NCBI GenBank assembly: GCA_020434345.1
Contig: JAGRAZ010000010.1
Span: 1-41,355, forward strand
DNA length: 41,355 nucleotides
Direction: 5' to 3'
DNA from: Bdellovibrionales bacterium
GTDB taxonomy: Bacteria; Bdellovibrionota_G; JALEGL01; JAGRMV01
Positions 25,246 through 34,180 of this stretch are shown one piece after another (position 1 is the first letter of the stretch; each line of letters begins with the position of its first letter). Position numbers and translations under genes: made by a program. The notes beneath the pieces were generated by a model, which made no database searches, was not told where the DNA came from, and saw only the letters and a program-made list of their open reading frames with translations.

Positions 25246-26463
25246 CTATAAATTTTCAACAAACTCCATGATTTCATCGTGTTTAGCTTTGGCATCTTGG
25301 AACCCAAGCTCAAGAAGTTTGTTGATATATGAAGATTCAAAAAGAAAATAACTCAAAAGATTACTGCCACTTTTTTCATTGATTTCCAAAAGCCTTATAA
25401 CGGCCTTTTCAAGAGAGCCAAAAGATCGAAGGCTGCGCAACGACTTTCTTAATTCATCGTCTACAAGGCTTGTAATGTCATAAGAGGGAAAAATACGTAA
25501 TGCTCGGATAGGTCTTACCCCTACTTGATCGCAGACCTTTTCATAGGTTTCCTGATCCGTATTCTTTTTTACTTCTTCTAAAATTCTATTGATTCTTTGA
25601 AGCTGATGCTCGTCCGTTTCTATTCGATCTTGTAAGATGGAGTAGATGAATGTTCCGATCAGATCACCCAGTCCGGGGCGGGTACCAACAGGCGCAGTTG
25701 TTTGGGGATCTTGAGAACTAGTCGTAATTGTAAGAATGTCGGTAGCACCAAGGTGTACAGCAGGCGTAAGTGGAGTATTCATTCGTAATCCTCCATCATT
25801 ATAATAAACTCCATTGATGGAAACAGAAGGAAACAGAACAGGAAGAGCAGCAGAAGCCATAATATGCCTTGGCGAAATGCGGGTTTTTTTCATTGTAAAT
25901 CTGCTTTGATAAAAGAGGTCCTTTTTGTGATCGACAAAAAGCTCAATGTCACCAGTCAAAGTGTTGGTAGCAGCAATTGCTATGGCATCAAAAAAGCCAT
26001 CCTGAATGTTTTGTGAAATCATAGGCCACTTCACATTTTGAAGTAAAAAATGGAAAAAAGGCCGAGTGTTTAATAAGCCCTCAAAGTGAACGGGCTGTAG
26101 CTCTTTAGAAAAAAGCCGATTTAGCCCTGTAAAATTCATAGAAAAGCCAGTTGCTGAATGAAGCAGAAGCTTTCCTAGCGTCAAGGCTCCACGCTTATAA
26201 ATTTGCTCCGCGGTAATATTGGACCAAAGTCTAAGAATTTCATGGCCTTGATACTGATGATCATGGGCAGAGGATGCAAAAAACGAGACATTGATCGCAC
26301 CTACACTGGAACCACAATAAATTGAGAATTTTAGCTTTTGATTGGCTGAAGCAGGAAGCTGTGTGCGGATATAGTGCATAACACCGGCTTCATATGCCCC
26401 CCTAGAGCCCCCTCCAGAGAGTACAATTGCTGGTTTAGTTTTGTGGTCATAAAACTTTGTCAT
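25246..26463 (-). CDS. Patatin-like phospholipase
   Basis: A lipid acyl hydrolase of the patatin family, 405 residues. The oxyanion loop GGGSRGAYEAG (17-27), the nucleophile elbow GSSVG (Ser53) and the catalytic Asp223 in the DGG motif are all intact. A long C-terminal helical region follows residue 260, with no signal peptide and no outer-membrane beta-barrel domain, so it is not the autotransported PlpD type. Related bacterial patatins act on membrane phospholipids, sometimes as toxins injected into other cells. It is transcribed alone, divergent from the ftsB-like gene (47-bp gap). Its 3' side is the inverted-repeat element. Confidence 0.92.
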   Translation of the reverse strand: MTKFYDHKTKPAIVLSGGGSRGAYEAGVMHYIRTQLPASANQKLKFSIYCGSSVGAINVSFFASSAHDHQYQGHEILRLWSNITAEQIYKRGALTLGKLLLHSATGFSMNFTGLNRLFSKELQPVHFEGLLNTRPFFHFLLQNVKWPMISQNIQDGFFDAIAIAATNTLTGDIELFVDHKKDLFYQSRFTMKKTRISPRHIMASAALPVLFPSVSINGVYYNDGGLRMNTPLTPAVHLGATDILTITTSSQDPQTTAPVGTRPGLGDLIGTFIYSILQDRIETDEHQLQRINRILEEVKKNTDQETYEKVCDQVGVRPIRALRIFPSYDITSLVDDELRKSLRSLRSFGSLEKAVIRLLEINEKSGSNLLSYFLFESSYINKLLELGFQDAKAKHDEIMEFVENL

Positions 26464-26495
26464 ACAAGGAAATACTTTTTTAACAGTGATTCTCT

Positions 26496-26504
26496 TGCTA
26501 TGAT
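26496..26504 (+). promoter_or_regulatory. Extended -10 promoter of the ftsB-like gene, leaderless geometry
   Basis: TGC followed by TATGAT (26499-26504) ends 6 nt before the ATG at 26511. No Shine-Dalgarno sequence is present. Confidence 0.45.
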
Positions 26505-26510
26505 AAATTG

Positions 26511-26813
26511 ATGCGTGGTTTTATCAACGATAAAAAGGATTATTTTTATCTTCTGTGTTGGGGGTACTTGATCGCACTTTTTATTTTTTCAGCTATTGGT
26601 GACCGAGGTCTATTGACCAGTTTATCTTTATGGGGTGAGAAAAAGGAGCTTCAAAAAGATATCCATACTCTTCAGTTACAGACAGAAGAAATTCGAAAAG
26701 AAGTCGTCGATTTTTCTTCGAATGATCGTAAAATCTATGAATATGCGCGAGAAAAAATGAATATGCAACATGATCACGAAATTCAGTACATATTTAGAAA
26801 GAGCCCTCTATGA
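26511..26813 (+). CDS. FtsB/DivIC-like septum formation initiator
   Basis: A 100-residue single-pass membrane protein with a short basic N-terminus, a membrane helix (about 11-29) and then a periplasmic coiled coil (EKKELQKDIHTLQLQTEEIRK). The layout matches FtsB/DivIC, which bridges FtsL and FtsQ in the divisome. The C-terminal KIYEYAREKMNM corresponds to the family's conserved region (iE..AReelgm). The ATG at 26511 is used, not the TTG three bases upstream. Its stop overlaps the start of the diguanylate cyclase (ATGA), an unusual neighbour; enolase often precedes ftsB elsewhere. The sequence is divergent, so the family call is good but not certain. Confidence 0.78.
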   Translation: MRGFINDKKDYFYLLCWGYLIALFIFSAIGDRGLLTSLSLWGEKKELQKDIHTLQLQTEEIRKEVVDFSSNDRKIYEYAREKMNMQHDHEIQYIFRKSPL

Positions 26814-28882
26814 TCCATATGATTCGAATTGTAATTGCCTTTGTAGCAGCCACATTCGGCAGTATCTATGTGGAGTATCAGGGTTTTGCTTTGTTTTTTC
26901 TTTGTGGAATATGGGTTTGGAATTTGTTTCAAAAAGACCTAAAAATTTCGCAAGGAAATAAACAAAGAAGAAGAAAAATCGAAGTTTTTATCTTGCTTCA
27001 ACTGATTGTTCTTTTGTGTGTAGATGTTTTTTCTTCGTACTATTTTTATTTACTCTTCTTTCCAATCACCGGTGCTATTTTGCTTTTGCGAATGTCATGG
27101 TTTTGGGCATTTGTGAATTTTGTTTTATGTGGAATCCATTTGCGTTGGCTTTATCCTGAATATTGGGTTGTTGGAACTCTCGTTTTTGGAATGTGGTTGG
27201 TTTTTTCTGTTTCCGTAACCTATATGAACAGAAAAAAAATTGAAATGCTCGGAAAGAAATTGGCTGTTTTTGAGAGAGAATCAAGGAAATACTTACAAGA
27301 TACAGAAAAAGAACTTGTAGGTGTTGAACAACAAAGAATGGCACAAGCTACGCAAAGAATAGGTCAGGAAAAAGAGCAATTTTATAATTTAACCCAAGTA
27401 TTATTTGAAATATTTGTTCCTCATACATGTAGCTTTTATGTATTTGATGCAGTGGAAGAGACGTTTCTTCTTAAATCATTTCAGTCAGCAGACCCTTCAT
27501 TTGAGGAGCATCATATGATGCCAAACGAGGGTATTTTTCGATTGATTTCATCACAGAAAAAAACCATGCAAATTCATGAAAACGCGATACCTGAATTGAT
27601 ATATTATAAAAATGCTCCTGACATAAAATCTATCTTGGTGTGTCCACTTGTAAAGGATGATCGCTTATATGGCGTTATGATGATGGACCATCTTGAAGTT
27701 AAACATTATACGGGCCAAGAGATTTCAATTGTTGAAAGGATTTGCTCGCAATTTTATCATGTAATTTCAGATTCAAAAACCTTGGCTCAGTTTGAACATC
27801 TTAAGCAAGAGTTTTCAAGCTTTTATCAAGCAAGCTCAGCATTAAATCACGCCTTTAGACTTCAAGAAGTTTTGGAAACATTGTTACATATGGCTAAATC
27901 AATCGCGCTCTATGATTGGGGCTGCGTTGTTTTGTATAATCAAGACGTAGATAAAAATATGATCGTGCTTGATTCAAATCAGGACCAGCATCAACTGGTA
28001 GGAAAAACTTTTAGACTTGAATATCAAAAAGGTTCTGTTTCGTGGTCTATTGATCAAATGAAACCTCTTCACTATAACAATTTTATACAAAAACACCGTC
28101 ATTCATCCCTCTTTCATCAAAAGATTAAAGTGCCCAATATTTATGAATCTGTTTTGATTTTGCCCTTGTATGCTAAAGACGAAAAGATCGGTGCAATTCT
28201 CTTGATGAGTGAGAAAAATTTCTTTTTCACAAGAATTATTCAAAATATGCTTGAGGTTTTGGCGTTTCAAGCATCCATCGCAATTAAAAATGCAATCAGT
28301 GTTGGCTATTTAGAAAAGCTTGCAACAACTGACGGTCTTACAAATCTTGTTAATCATCGTACCTTTCAAGAAGAACTTTCAAAAGAATTGCTGCGTTGTA
28401 AACGTTATGGCCATGATTTAAGCATGATGTTGATAGATTTGGATCATTTTAAAAAGATTAATGATGAGTATGGACATCCAGCGGGAGATTTCATATTAAA
28501 AAATACGGCGATGTTTTTGCAGGAACAAGTGCGAACCACAGATTTGGTGGCTCGGTATGGTGGTGAAGAATTTGCGATTATTCTTCCAAATACGTCTTCA
28601 GATGCAGCTAAAAAGTTAGCCAAACGGATGATCGAAAAAATTGGCCAGAGCCAATGGAAGTATAATCAGATTTTGATTCCTGTTACGTTCTCTATTGGAA
28701 TAGCGAGTTTTCCTGAGCATGCGCAAGAACAACCTGTTTTAATTGAGCATGCAGATCAAGCATTGTATCACGCTAAAAATAATGGTAGAAATCAAGTGTT
28801 TGTATTTGAAAAAAGCATGGCTATTTCTGATCTTATCAACAAAGAAAACGAAATGGTCCAAAAGCTTGAACAGCAGATGTAG
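26810..28882 (+). CDS. Membrane diguanylate cyclase with GAF domains
   Basis: A 690-residue sensor enzyme that should make cyclic di-GMP. The N-terminal 140 residues hold about four to six membrane helices with short loops, then a charged coiled coil (about 145-195). Two GAF-like domains follow, roughly 200-325 and 345-500. The C-terminal GGDEF domain starts with TTDGLTNLVNHRTF. The active-site motif GGEEF is at 584-588, and the inhibitory I-site RTTD (575-578) lies five residues before it. Both are intact, so an active, feedback-inhibited cyclase is predicted. It is coupled to the ftsB-like gene by a 4-bp overlap. The PilZ protein at 35771 is a possible c-di-GMP receptor. Confidence 0.93.
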   Translation: MIHMIRIVIAFVAATFGSIYVEYQGFALFFLCGIWVWNLFQKDLKISQGNKQRRRKIEVFILLQLIVLLCVDVFSSYYFYLLFFPITGAILLLRMSWFWAFVNFVLCGIHLRWLYPEYWVVGTLVFGMWLVFSVSVTYMNRKKIEMLGKKLAVFERESRKYLQDTEKELVGVEQQRMAQATQRIGQEKEQFYNLTQVLFEIFVPHTCSFYVFDAVEETFLLKSFQSADPSFEEHHMMPNEGIFRLISSQKKTMQIHENAIPELIYYKNAPDIKSILVCPLVKDDRLYGVMMMDHLEVKHYTGQEISIVERICSQFYHVISDSKTLAQFEHLKQEFSSFYQASSALNHAFRLQEVLETLLHMAKSIALYDWGCVVLYNQDVDKNMIVLDSNQDQHQLVGKTFRLEYQKGSVSWSIDQMKPLHYNNFIQKHRHSSLFHQKIKVPNIYESVLILPLYAKDEKIGAILLMSEKNFFFTRIIQNMLEVLAFQASIAIKNAISVGYLEKLATTDGLTNLVNHRTFQEELSKELLRCKRYGHDLSMMLIDLDHFKKINDEYGHPAGDFILKNTAMFLQEQVRTTDLVARYGGEEFAIILPNTSSDAAKKLAKRMIEKIGQSQWKYNQILIPVTFSIGIASFPEHAQEQPVLIEHADQALYHAKNNGRNQVFVFEKSMAISDLINKENEMVQKLEQQM

Positions 28883-28887
28883 TAGTT

Positions 28888-30210
28888 ATGGATTTATTTG
28901 ATTACGCAAAAAATGAAAATATAGCTGAAAAGAACAGTGACCAAGAAGAAGTATTTTCAGTTTCCCAAATCACGATAGAAATTAAACATTTGCTTGCGCA
29001 TCATTTTGCATCAAAGCACCCTATTGTGATTGAGGGAGAAGTGTCAAACTATAAAGGCCGCAATAGCGCAGGCCATATGTATTTTTCTTTAAAGGATGAA
29101 TCATCAATTCTTCCATGTGTATTTTTTCGATTTGCCAATGCTAAAGCACAAATTCCGCTTAAAGAAGGTTCGCTTGTTCAAGCAAAAGGTAAAATTGAAG
29201 TGTATGAAAAGGGTGGAAGGTATCAATTTGTTATTGAATCTATTTCAGAAAAAGGTCAAGGGCAGCTTTTTGAAAAGTTTTTGCAACTTAAATCCAAACT
29301 TCAGACAGAAGGATTGTTTGATCAAGCGAGAAAAAAACCAATTCCTTCATTTGCACGTCGAATTGGCGTTGTAACATCAGCAACAGGGTCTGTGATTAAA
29401 GACATTATTCATGTGATTGAAAAACGAGCGCCTGTTGTAGACATTGTGCTTTTTCCATGCAAAGTGCAAGGAGATGATGCTGCTAAAACAATTGTTGAAC
29501 AGATTGAATTGGCATCAGAAGCAAAGTTTCAAATTGATGTTTTAATCGTAGGTAGAGGTGGTGGATCGATCGAAGATTTATGGCCTTTTAATGAAGAGAT
29601 TGTTGCAAGAGCAGTTGCACAATGTTCAATACCAATTATTTCGGCGGTCGGACATCAAACCGATTTTACGATTTGTGATTTTGTTGCGGATGTAAGGGCA
29701 GCTACCCCTTCTCAGGCAGCAGAGTTTGCTGTTCCAGATACACAAGAATTGCGTAAGCAGCTTTTGTTGTTTATGCAACAGATGGGTGAAACACTTCAAT
29801 CAAAGCTTGCATTTGCCCAAAAAGAATTGATTCGTTGGATGGCCCAACCTGTTATGAGAGATCCTAGAGCGCCACTAACACAGCGCATGCAGTTTTTAGA
29901 TGAGCTGACTGCAAGGCTTAAGGAAAGGCTCAAGCATGTAACGCCCTTGCATGTGACCCAGCTACGTCATCTCCAAAAGCAACTCATTGTAGCCCAAAAT
30001 CAACGTATCACGCAATCAAAGTCTCTCTTATCCAGCCTAAGCGCACAGCTGAAGGTGTTGGACCCTAAAAATGTGCTTTCTCGAGGGTATAGTATCGTGC
30101 GTTTGAAGAACCAAAAAATCATTTCACATTTGCATCAAGTCAAGATAGAGGATGAGGTCCTGGTCAAGGTATCAGATGGGGAGTTTGAATGTACAGTGAC
30201 AAAGACATAG
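28888..30210 (+). CDS. xseA: Exodeoxyribonuclease VII large subunit
   Basis: XseA with XseB degrades single-stranded DNA to acid-soluble oligonucleotides. The 440-residue protein has an N-terminal OB fold (VSQITIEIKHLL to about residue 120, including GEVSNYKGRNSAGHMYFSLK). The exonuclease VII core carries RRIGVVTSATGSVIKDI, VGRGGGSIEDLWPFNEE, AVGHQTDFTICDFVADVRA and TPSQAAE. A long helical region and the C-terminal LSRGYSIVR segment follow. The N-terminal 20 residues are an acidic extension. The 3' end overlaps xseB by 22 bp. Confidence 0.96.
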   Translation: MDLFDYAKNENIAEKNSDQEEVFSVSQITIEIKHLLAHHFASKHPIVIEGEVSNYKGRNSAGHMYFSLKDESSILPCVFFRFANAKAQIPLKEGSLVQAKGKIEVYEKGGRYQFVIESISEKGQGQLFEKFLQLKSKLQTEGLFDQARKKPIPSFARRIGVVTSATGSVIKDIIHVIEKRAPVVDIVLFPCKVQGDDAAKTIVEQIELASEAKFQIDVLIVGRGGGSIEDLWPFNEEIVARAVAQCSIPIISAVGHQTDFTICDFVADVRAATPSQAAEFAVPDTQELRKQLLLFMQQMGETLQSKLAFAQKELIRWMAQPVMRDPRAPLTQRMQFLDELTARLKERLKHVTPLHVTQLRHLQKQLIVAQNQRITQSKSLLSSLSAQLKVLDPKNVLSRGYSIVRLKNQKIISHLHQVKIEDEVLVKVSDGEFECTVTKT

Positions 30211-30413
30211 AAAAAGCAATGAATGAACTTAAGGATGTTCATCATGAGCTAAAGGCACAAGATTTGTCTATACGTGAGAGCGTATCTCTTTTTGAAAAAG
30301 CGCTTTTACTATACAAAGACATACAAACTTCTTATTTTTCAAAATCTATGCGAGTTTTGAAAGTACAAAAACAATCATCAGAACAACTGGAAGAAGTTCC
30401 CTTTTCAATTTAA
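30189..30413 (+). CDS. xseB: Exodeoxyribonuclease VII small subunit
   Basis: A 74-residue helical protein overlapping the end of xseA by 22 bp, the usual place and size for XseB, which coats the XseA coiled coil. DIEKAMNELKDVHHELKAQ and LSIRESVSLFEKALLLYKDIQ follow the family pattern (E.L..L..IV..LE...L.LEESL.LFE.G), though several consensus residues are changed. A second in-frame ATG at 30219 would give 64 residues; the upstream one fits the usual length better. Position supports the call as much as sequence does. Confidence 0.85.
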   Translation: MYSDKDIEKAMNELKDVHHELKAQDLSIRESVSLFEKALLLYKDIQTSYFSKSMRVLKVQKQSSEQLEEVPFSI

Positions 30414-30432
30414 TACATAGGTTAGCTACGTT

Positions 30433-31311
30433 ATGCGTATAAAAATATTATCAAAAAATCGTCTAAACTATTCAAACCGCAGGTTTCGTCAAGAAGCCAA
30501 GGATATGGGGATTAAGCTAACCGTAACAGACGCCGCTGAATGCGAAATGTTTCTATCTCCTAATATGCCACTTCTTATGAAAGGTGGTAAACCAATTGAA
30601 AAGTCCGACTTAATTATGCCTCGTATTGGTGCATCAATTAATAATTATGCGCTTGCTGTTATTACGCAGTATGAAATGATGAGAGTACCAGTTTTAAATA
30701 CATCGCAATCACTTTATAATTCAAAAAATAAACTTCGCTCAATTCAACTAATGTCGATTGCAGATATTGCCATCCCTAAAACTATTTTTGTTCGACGACC
30801 CTCTGAGTTGACTGAAGGTGTTGAGCGTGTAGGTGGTTTTCCTGTCATGCTTAAACTTTTAAGTGGTACGCAAGGTATTGGTGTCATGCTTGCACATAAT
30901 ATGGCTTCAATTGAATCAACACTTGATACGTTGTGGTCGTTAGGACAAGACATTTTGATTCAAGAGTGTATTGAAGAATCATTGGGACGAGATATTCGTG
31001 TTTTTATTGTAGGCAATGAAATTATTGGCGCAATGAGACGGCAAGCAAGAATCGGAGAATTTAGATCAAATATTCATCGAGGAGGTATTGGTTCATCCAT
31101 TGATCTTCCTTTAGAATATCGTGAACTAGCGCTGAAAGCTGCAAAAACCATTGGACTTGAAGTTGCTGGCGTAGATATGTTGGAATCTGAGGAAGGCCCT
31201 AAGGTTATTGAAGTTAACTCTTCACCTGGTTTTGAAGGGTTGGAGATGGCTTCCGGAATCAATGTTGCTCGTTTAACACTCGAGTATTGTGTAAAAAAAT
31301 ATGGCAAATGA
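30433..31311 (+). CDS. rimK: RimK-family ATP-grasp ligase
   Basis: An ATP-grasp enzyme of 292 residues resembling RimK, which adds glutamate residues to the C-terminus of ribosomal protein S6; other members build glutamyl cofactors. The N-terminal pre-ATP-grasp domain includes [18 protein letters not shown]. The ATP-grasp core shows [35 protein letters not shown] and the metal-binding [14 protein letters not shown]. The exact substrate is not decidable here. Its 3' end overlaps the J-domain gene by 11 bp, suggesting joint expression with a chaperone. Confidence 0.87.
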   Translation: MRIKILSKNRLNYSNRRFRQEAKDMGIKLTVTDAAECEMFLSPNMPLLMKGGKPIEKSDLIMPRIGASINNYALAVITQYEMMRVPVLNTSQSLYNSKNKLRSIQLMSIADIAIPKTIFVRRPSELTEGVERVGGFPVMLKLLSGTQGIGVMLAHNMASIESTLDTLWSLGQDILIQECIEESLGRDIRVFIVGNEIIGAMRRQARIGEFRSNIHRGGIGSSIDLPLEYRELALKAAKTIGLEVAGVDMLESEEGPKVIEVNSSPGFEGLEMASGINVARLTLEYCVKKYGK

Positions 31312-32176
31312 TTTTTATCAAATATTAGGTGTTTCAAAGACAGCCTCTCAAGCAGAGATCAAAAAAGCCTATCGAGCTTTAGCCAAAAAGTATCACCCAG
31401 ATATTAATCCAAATAACAAAGAAGCAGAATCAAAGTTCAAAGAAATCACAGAAGCCTATGCAGTATTAAGTGATGAAAAAAAGCGAAAGCAGTACGATAC
31501 ATTTGGTGGTACGGGTAACTTTCAATCAGGTTTTGATTTTGGTGAATTTTTTAAAGGATTTCAAGGTCAATCTTCAAGAGGTGGTTCTACTTTTCACTTT
31601 TCTGGTGGTCAAGGCGGAGGGTTTAATTTTGATATGTCAGGTCTTGAAGACATATTCGGAAGCTTTATGGGTGGCGGAGCACGAGGTGCAAGAACACAGA
31701 ATCCATTTTCTTCCTATGGTCAAAGTGCGCAACCTCAGCAATTTGAGATGGAGGTTGATTTCATGACTGCAGCCAATGGTGGGGAGGTGGAGATTGATAT
31801 CGCCGGTCATCGCAAGCGTATCAAAATTCCAGCTGGCATATCTGAAGGCCAGAAAATTCGAATCACACAACCCGATACATTGATTGCAATTCATATTCGC
31901 CCATCCCAAGAATTTACACGTGAGGGTCACAATATCATCTCAAAGATTTCTGTTGATCCAGTCACAGCAATGTTGGGTGGAACCGTGACAGTTCCAACCA
32001 TTCACGGTCAAAGTGAAGTAACGATTCCCAAAGGTACATCAAGTCATGCAAAACTACGTCTGAAAGGTAAGGGAATTTCAGGCGGAGATCATTTTGTAGA
32101 AGTAAAAATCGAAACACCCAAAAAGATTTCCTCCAAAGCCAAAGAGCTTTTAGAAAAACTCAAAAAAGAATTATAA
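31301..32176 (+). CDS. DnaJ/CbpA-type J-domain co-chaperone
   Basis: A class B Hsp40 of 291 residues that would stimulate a DnaK ATPase. The J domain (3-70) has the HPD motif at 32-34. A Gly/Phe-rich linker (about 68-148) is followed by a C-terminal substrate-binding region with two beta domains. The Cys zinc-finger repeats of true DnaJ are absent, so it is CbpA-like; a shortened first beta domain makes it smaller than usual (about 305). It starts inside the end of rimK. After its stop comes the 451-bp palindrome-rich gap. Confidence 0.92.
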   Translation: MANDFYQILGVSKTASQAEIKKAYRALAKKYHPDINPNNKEAESKFKEITEAYAVLSDEKKRKQYDTFGGTGNFQSGFDFGEFFKGFQGQSSRGGSTFHFSGGQGGGFNFDMSGLEDIFGSFMGGGARGARTQNPFSSYGQSAQPQQFEMEVDFMTAANGGEVEIDIAGHRKRIKIPAGISEGQKIRITQPDTLIAIHIRPSQEFTREGHNIISKISVDPVTAMLGGTVTVPTIHGQSEVTIPKGTSSHAKLRLKGKGISGGDHFVEVKIETPKKISSKAKELLEKLKKEL

Positions 32177-32627
32177 GGTACAGTTTTTGGCTAATACCTT
32201 CCATCGCTTCATGGCTCGCCCTTCGGGCTGCGCGTGACTTCCGCTCAGGAAGGCATTTGCCAAGAAAACCAAATAAAACACAAATGTATAAAACTATTTT
32301 TATGTAAAATTAAGAAGCTTTGACTGCGCGGGTATCCGCCCAAGTGTTGTCTGGCGTGTCACACTGTGACACTCTTGAGGAAAACTCACGTTTTCCCCTC
32401 TCGATCAGAATGAATCTGATCGATTCACCCCTTTTGTGAAAACAACGATAACCAGATAAAACACAAATGTTGTGTTTTATCCTTTATCCTAGCAAGTATC
32501 ATTACTCTATAAACGCTGGGCGAATTAGTCTGATAAACGTATTGCATAAAATAATAGTCTACGAGCGGAAGTCACGCGCAGCCCGAAGGGCGAGCCATGG
32601 AGCGAGAGATTATTATTTTATGTAAAA
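32177..32627. repeat. Gene-free mosaic of inverted and direct repeats
   Basis: This 451-bp gap contains no convincing gene. It holds a 43-bp inverted repeat with one mismatch (32204-32246 and 32563-32605) and a 45-bp direct repeat of the AAA gene's 3' end with one mismatch (32298-32342, original 32616-32660). ATAAAACACAAATGT occurs at 32273-32287 and 32456-32470. Hairpins include GTGTCACA/TGTGACAC (32356-32372), GGAAAAC/GTTTTCC (32379-32396), TCGATCAGA/TCTGATCGA (32401-32423) and a 12-bp perfect stem with a 3-nt loop (32455-32481). The last could terminate transcription. The left inverted-repeat copy also sits inside outer pairs TTGGC/GCCAA and CCTTCC/GGAAGG. Confidence 0.8.
32455..32481. terminator. 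Strong 12-bp hairpin in the repeat mosaic
   Basis: GATAAAACACAA (32455-32466) and TTGTGTTTTATC (32470-32481) form a perfect stem with loop ATG. It stands between the convergent cbpA-like and AAA genes and could stop transcription from either side, though no clean T-run flanks it. Confidence 0.4.
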
Positions 32628-34124
32628 TTAAGAAGCTTTGACTGCGCGGGTATCTGCCCAGCGTTTGATCGATTTGATTTGCTCTGACATGGTGGTGGCC
32701 AGTGGCACCGTACGAGAAATCTCTTTGTATAAATCCTGATCATTAAATTTTCGTTGTTCATTAAACGCGCTATACATGCCGCTTGCAACCACTTGCTCAA
32801 TCTCAGCACCACTAAATCCATTGGTTGCTTTTGCAAGCTGATCAAGTTTAAAAGTAGCTGGATCATGTTTTCTTTTGGTAATGTGAACTTTAAATATTTC
32901 TTGTCTTTCGTTTTCAGTCGGTAAATCTACAAAAAAGATTTCATCAAAACGGCCTTTACGAAGAAGTTCTGGTGGAAGTTGATTGATCTCATTTGCAGTA
33001 GCTGCCACAAACACAAGAGATTCTTTTTCTTGCATCCAAGTTAAAAAAGATGAAAAAATTCGAGCCGTCACACCCGCATCCCCTTGGGCAAAGCCTGCCA
33101 CACCTTTTTCAATCTCCTCAATCCATAAAATAACAGGTGCGACTGCTTCAATGGTTTGGAGCACTCTTCGCATGGTTTCTTCGGGGTTGCCAAGAGTTCC
33201 TCCATACACTTTTGTCATGTCCAGTCGCATAAGCGGAAGGCGCCAGTACTGACTGATCGCTTTTACACATGAGGATTTTCCACAACCAGATATGCCTGTA
33301 AGAAGAATACCTTTGGGTGGGGTAATGCCAAACTCACGTGCGTTTTTGGTAAAAAATTTGGTACGCATTTCTAACCAGCTTTTAAGCTTGTTAAGGCCGC
33401 CGATTTCTTCCATGTTAAAATCGATGTCTACATACTCAAGGACACCTTCTTTTTTAACAACTTTACATTTTTCTTCCATCACGGTTTTGATGCAATCACG
33501 ATCCAAAACTTTTTTGCCAATAAAGGCCACTTGAAAAGCTTGTCTTGCTTCGTCATACGTTAATCCTAATGCAGATTTTACGATGTCATCTTTGTCAATG
33601 TCTGTAAGTTTAACTTCTACGTTAGAAAATAAACCAAGTGTTGTATGAAGTAATTTTTCAATTTCTAAAACATTTGGAAGAGAAAATTCTAGTAGATTCA
33701 CTTCTTTAGAAAGTTCAAAAGGAACCGAAGGTGTGGGGGAGATATAAAAAAGCGTTTTGTAATTGGTTTTGAGTTGTTGGTATACGTCTCGCAATTTTCG
33801 AAGAAGTTTTGGATTGTCCGAAAACTCTTTATAAAAATCTTTAAAAGCAAAAAGTGAAGAATCATTGGCTTTCATCACAAAATCCAGTGCTTCAATTGAA
33901 CCAAGGGTATTGGGCACTGCTTTGCCGTTTTCGTCGACCAGACCTTCTGTAGAGCTCCAGACATAAAAGGCAAAAGGCTTTTGAAATCCCTTTTTTGAGA
34001 GTTCACGCAATTGATCAACACAGCGCTGATCTTCAAAGGTTGTTACGTTGATGATGGGTACCTTGGAATACACATCTTTTCGCGCAAGTTGAATAAAGGA
34101 TTGGTTTTTATCTTTCTCAGACAT
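32628..34124 (-). CDS. Ycf46-like AAA ATPase
   Basis: A 498-residue protein with an N-terminal domain (about 1-230) that lacks recognisable catalytic motifs and a C-terminal AAA module. The module shows GILLTGISGCGKSS (Walker A, about residue 275), VILWIEEIEKG (Walker B, about 330), ATANEINQLPPELLRKGRF (sensor 1 and arginine finger) and GFSGAEIEQVV (sensor 2 helix). The layout resembles the Ycf46/AAA family of bacteria and plastids, whose role is poorly known. The ATG at 34124 is preferred over a TTG ten codons upstream. TACAAT (34135-34140, minus) lies 10 nt before it with no Shine-Dalgarno sequence. The last ten codons are repeated in the adjacent gap. Confidence 0.88.
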   Translation of the reverse strand: MSEKDKNQSFIQLARKDVYSKVPIINVTTFEDQRCVDQLRELSKKGFQKPFAFYVWSSTEGLVDENGKAVPNTLGSIEALDFVMKANDSSLFAFKDFYKEFSDNPKLLRKLRDVYQQLKTNYKTLFYISPTPSVPFELSKEVNLLEFSLPNVLEIEKLLHTTLGLFSNVEVKLTDIDKDDIVKSALGLTYDEARQAFQVAFIGKKVLDRDCIKTVMEEKCKVVKKEGVLEYVDIDFNMEEIGGLNKLKSWLEMRTKFFTKNAREFGITPPKGILLTGISGCGKSSCVKAISQYWRLPLMRLDMTKVYGGTLGNPEETMRRVLQTIEAVAPVILWIEEIEKGVAGFAQGDAGVTARIFSSFLTWMQEKESLVFVAATANEINQLPPELLRKGRFDEIFFVDLPTENERQEIFKVHITKRKHDPATFKLDQLAKATNGFSGAEIEQVVASGMYSAFNEQRKFNDQDLYKEISRTVPLATTMSEQIKSIKRWADTRAVKAS

Positions 34125-34180
34125 GGAAACTATGATTGTACCATAAGCTCTCAAAGCTACGGATGAAAAAAGAAAAAAGC

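Noticed and set aside
32298-32342. Remnant of a full second AAA gene
   Set aside because: Only the last ten codons and 12 bp downstream match; nothing further upstream resembles the gene, so a short duplication is the better reading.
32356-32372. GTGTCACACTGTGACAC as a CRP-type operator
   Set aside because: The half-sites are in the opposite order and spacing to TGTGA-N6-TCACA, and no promoter or gene start is nearby. More likely part of the hairpin series.
32177-32627. CRISPR array in the repeat-rich gap
   Set aside because: Repeats differ in length and orientation, with no regular spacer series and no cas genes.
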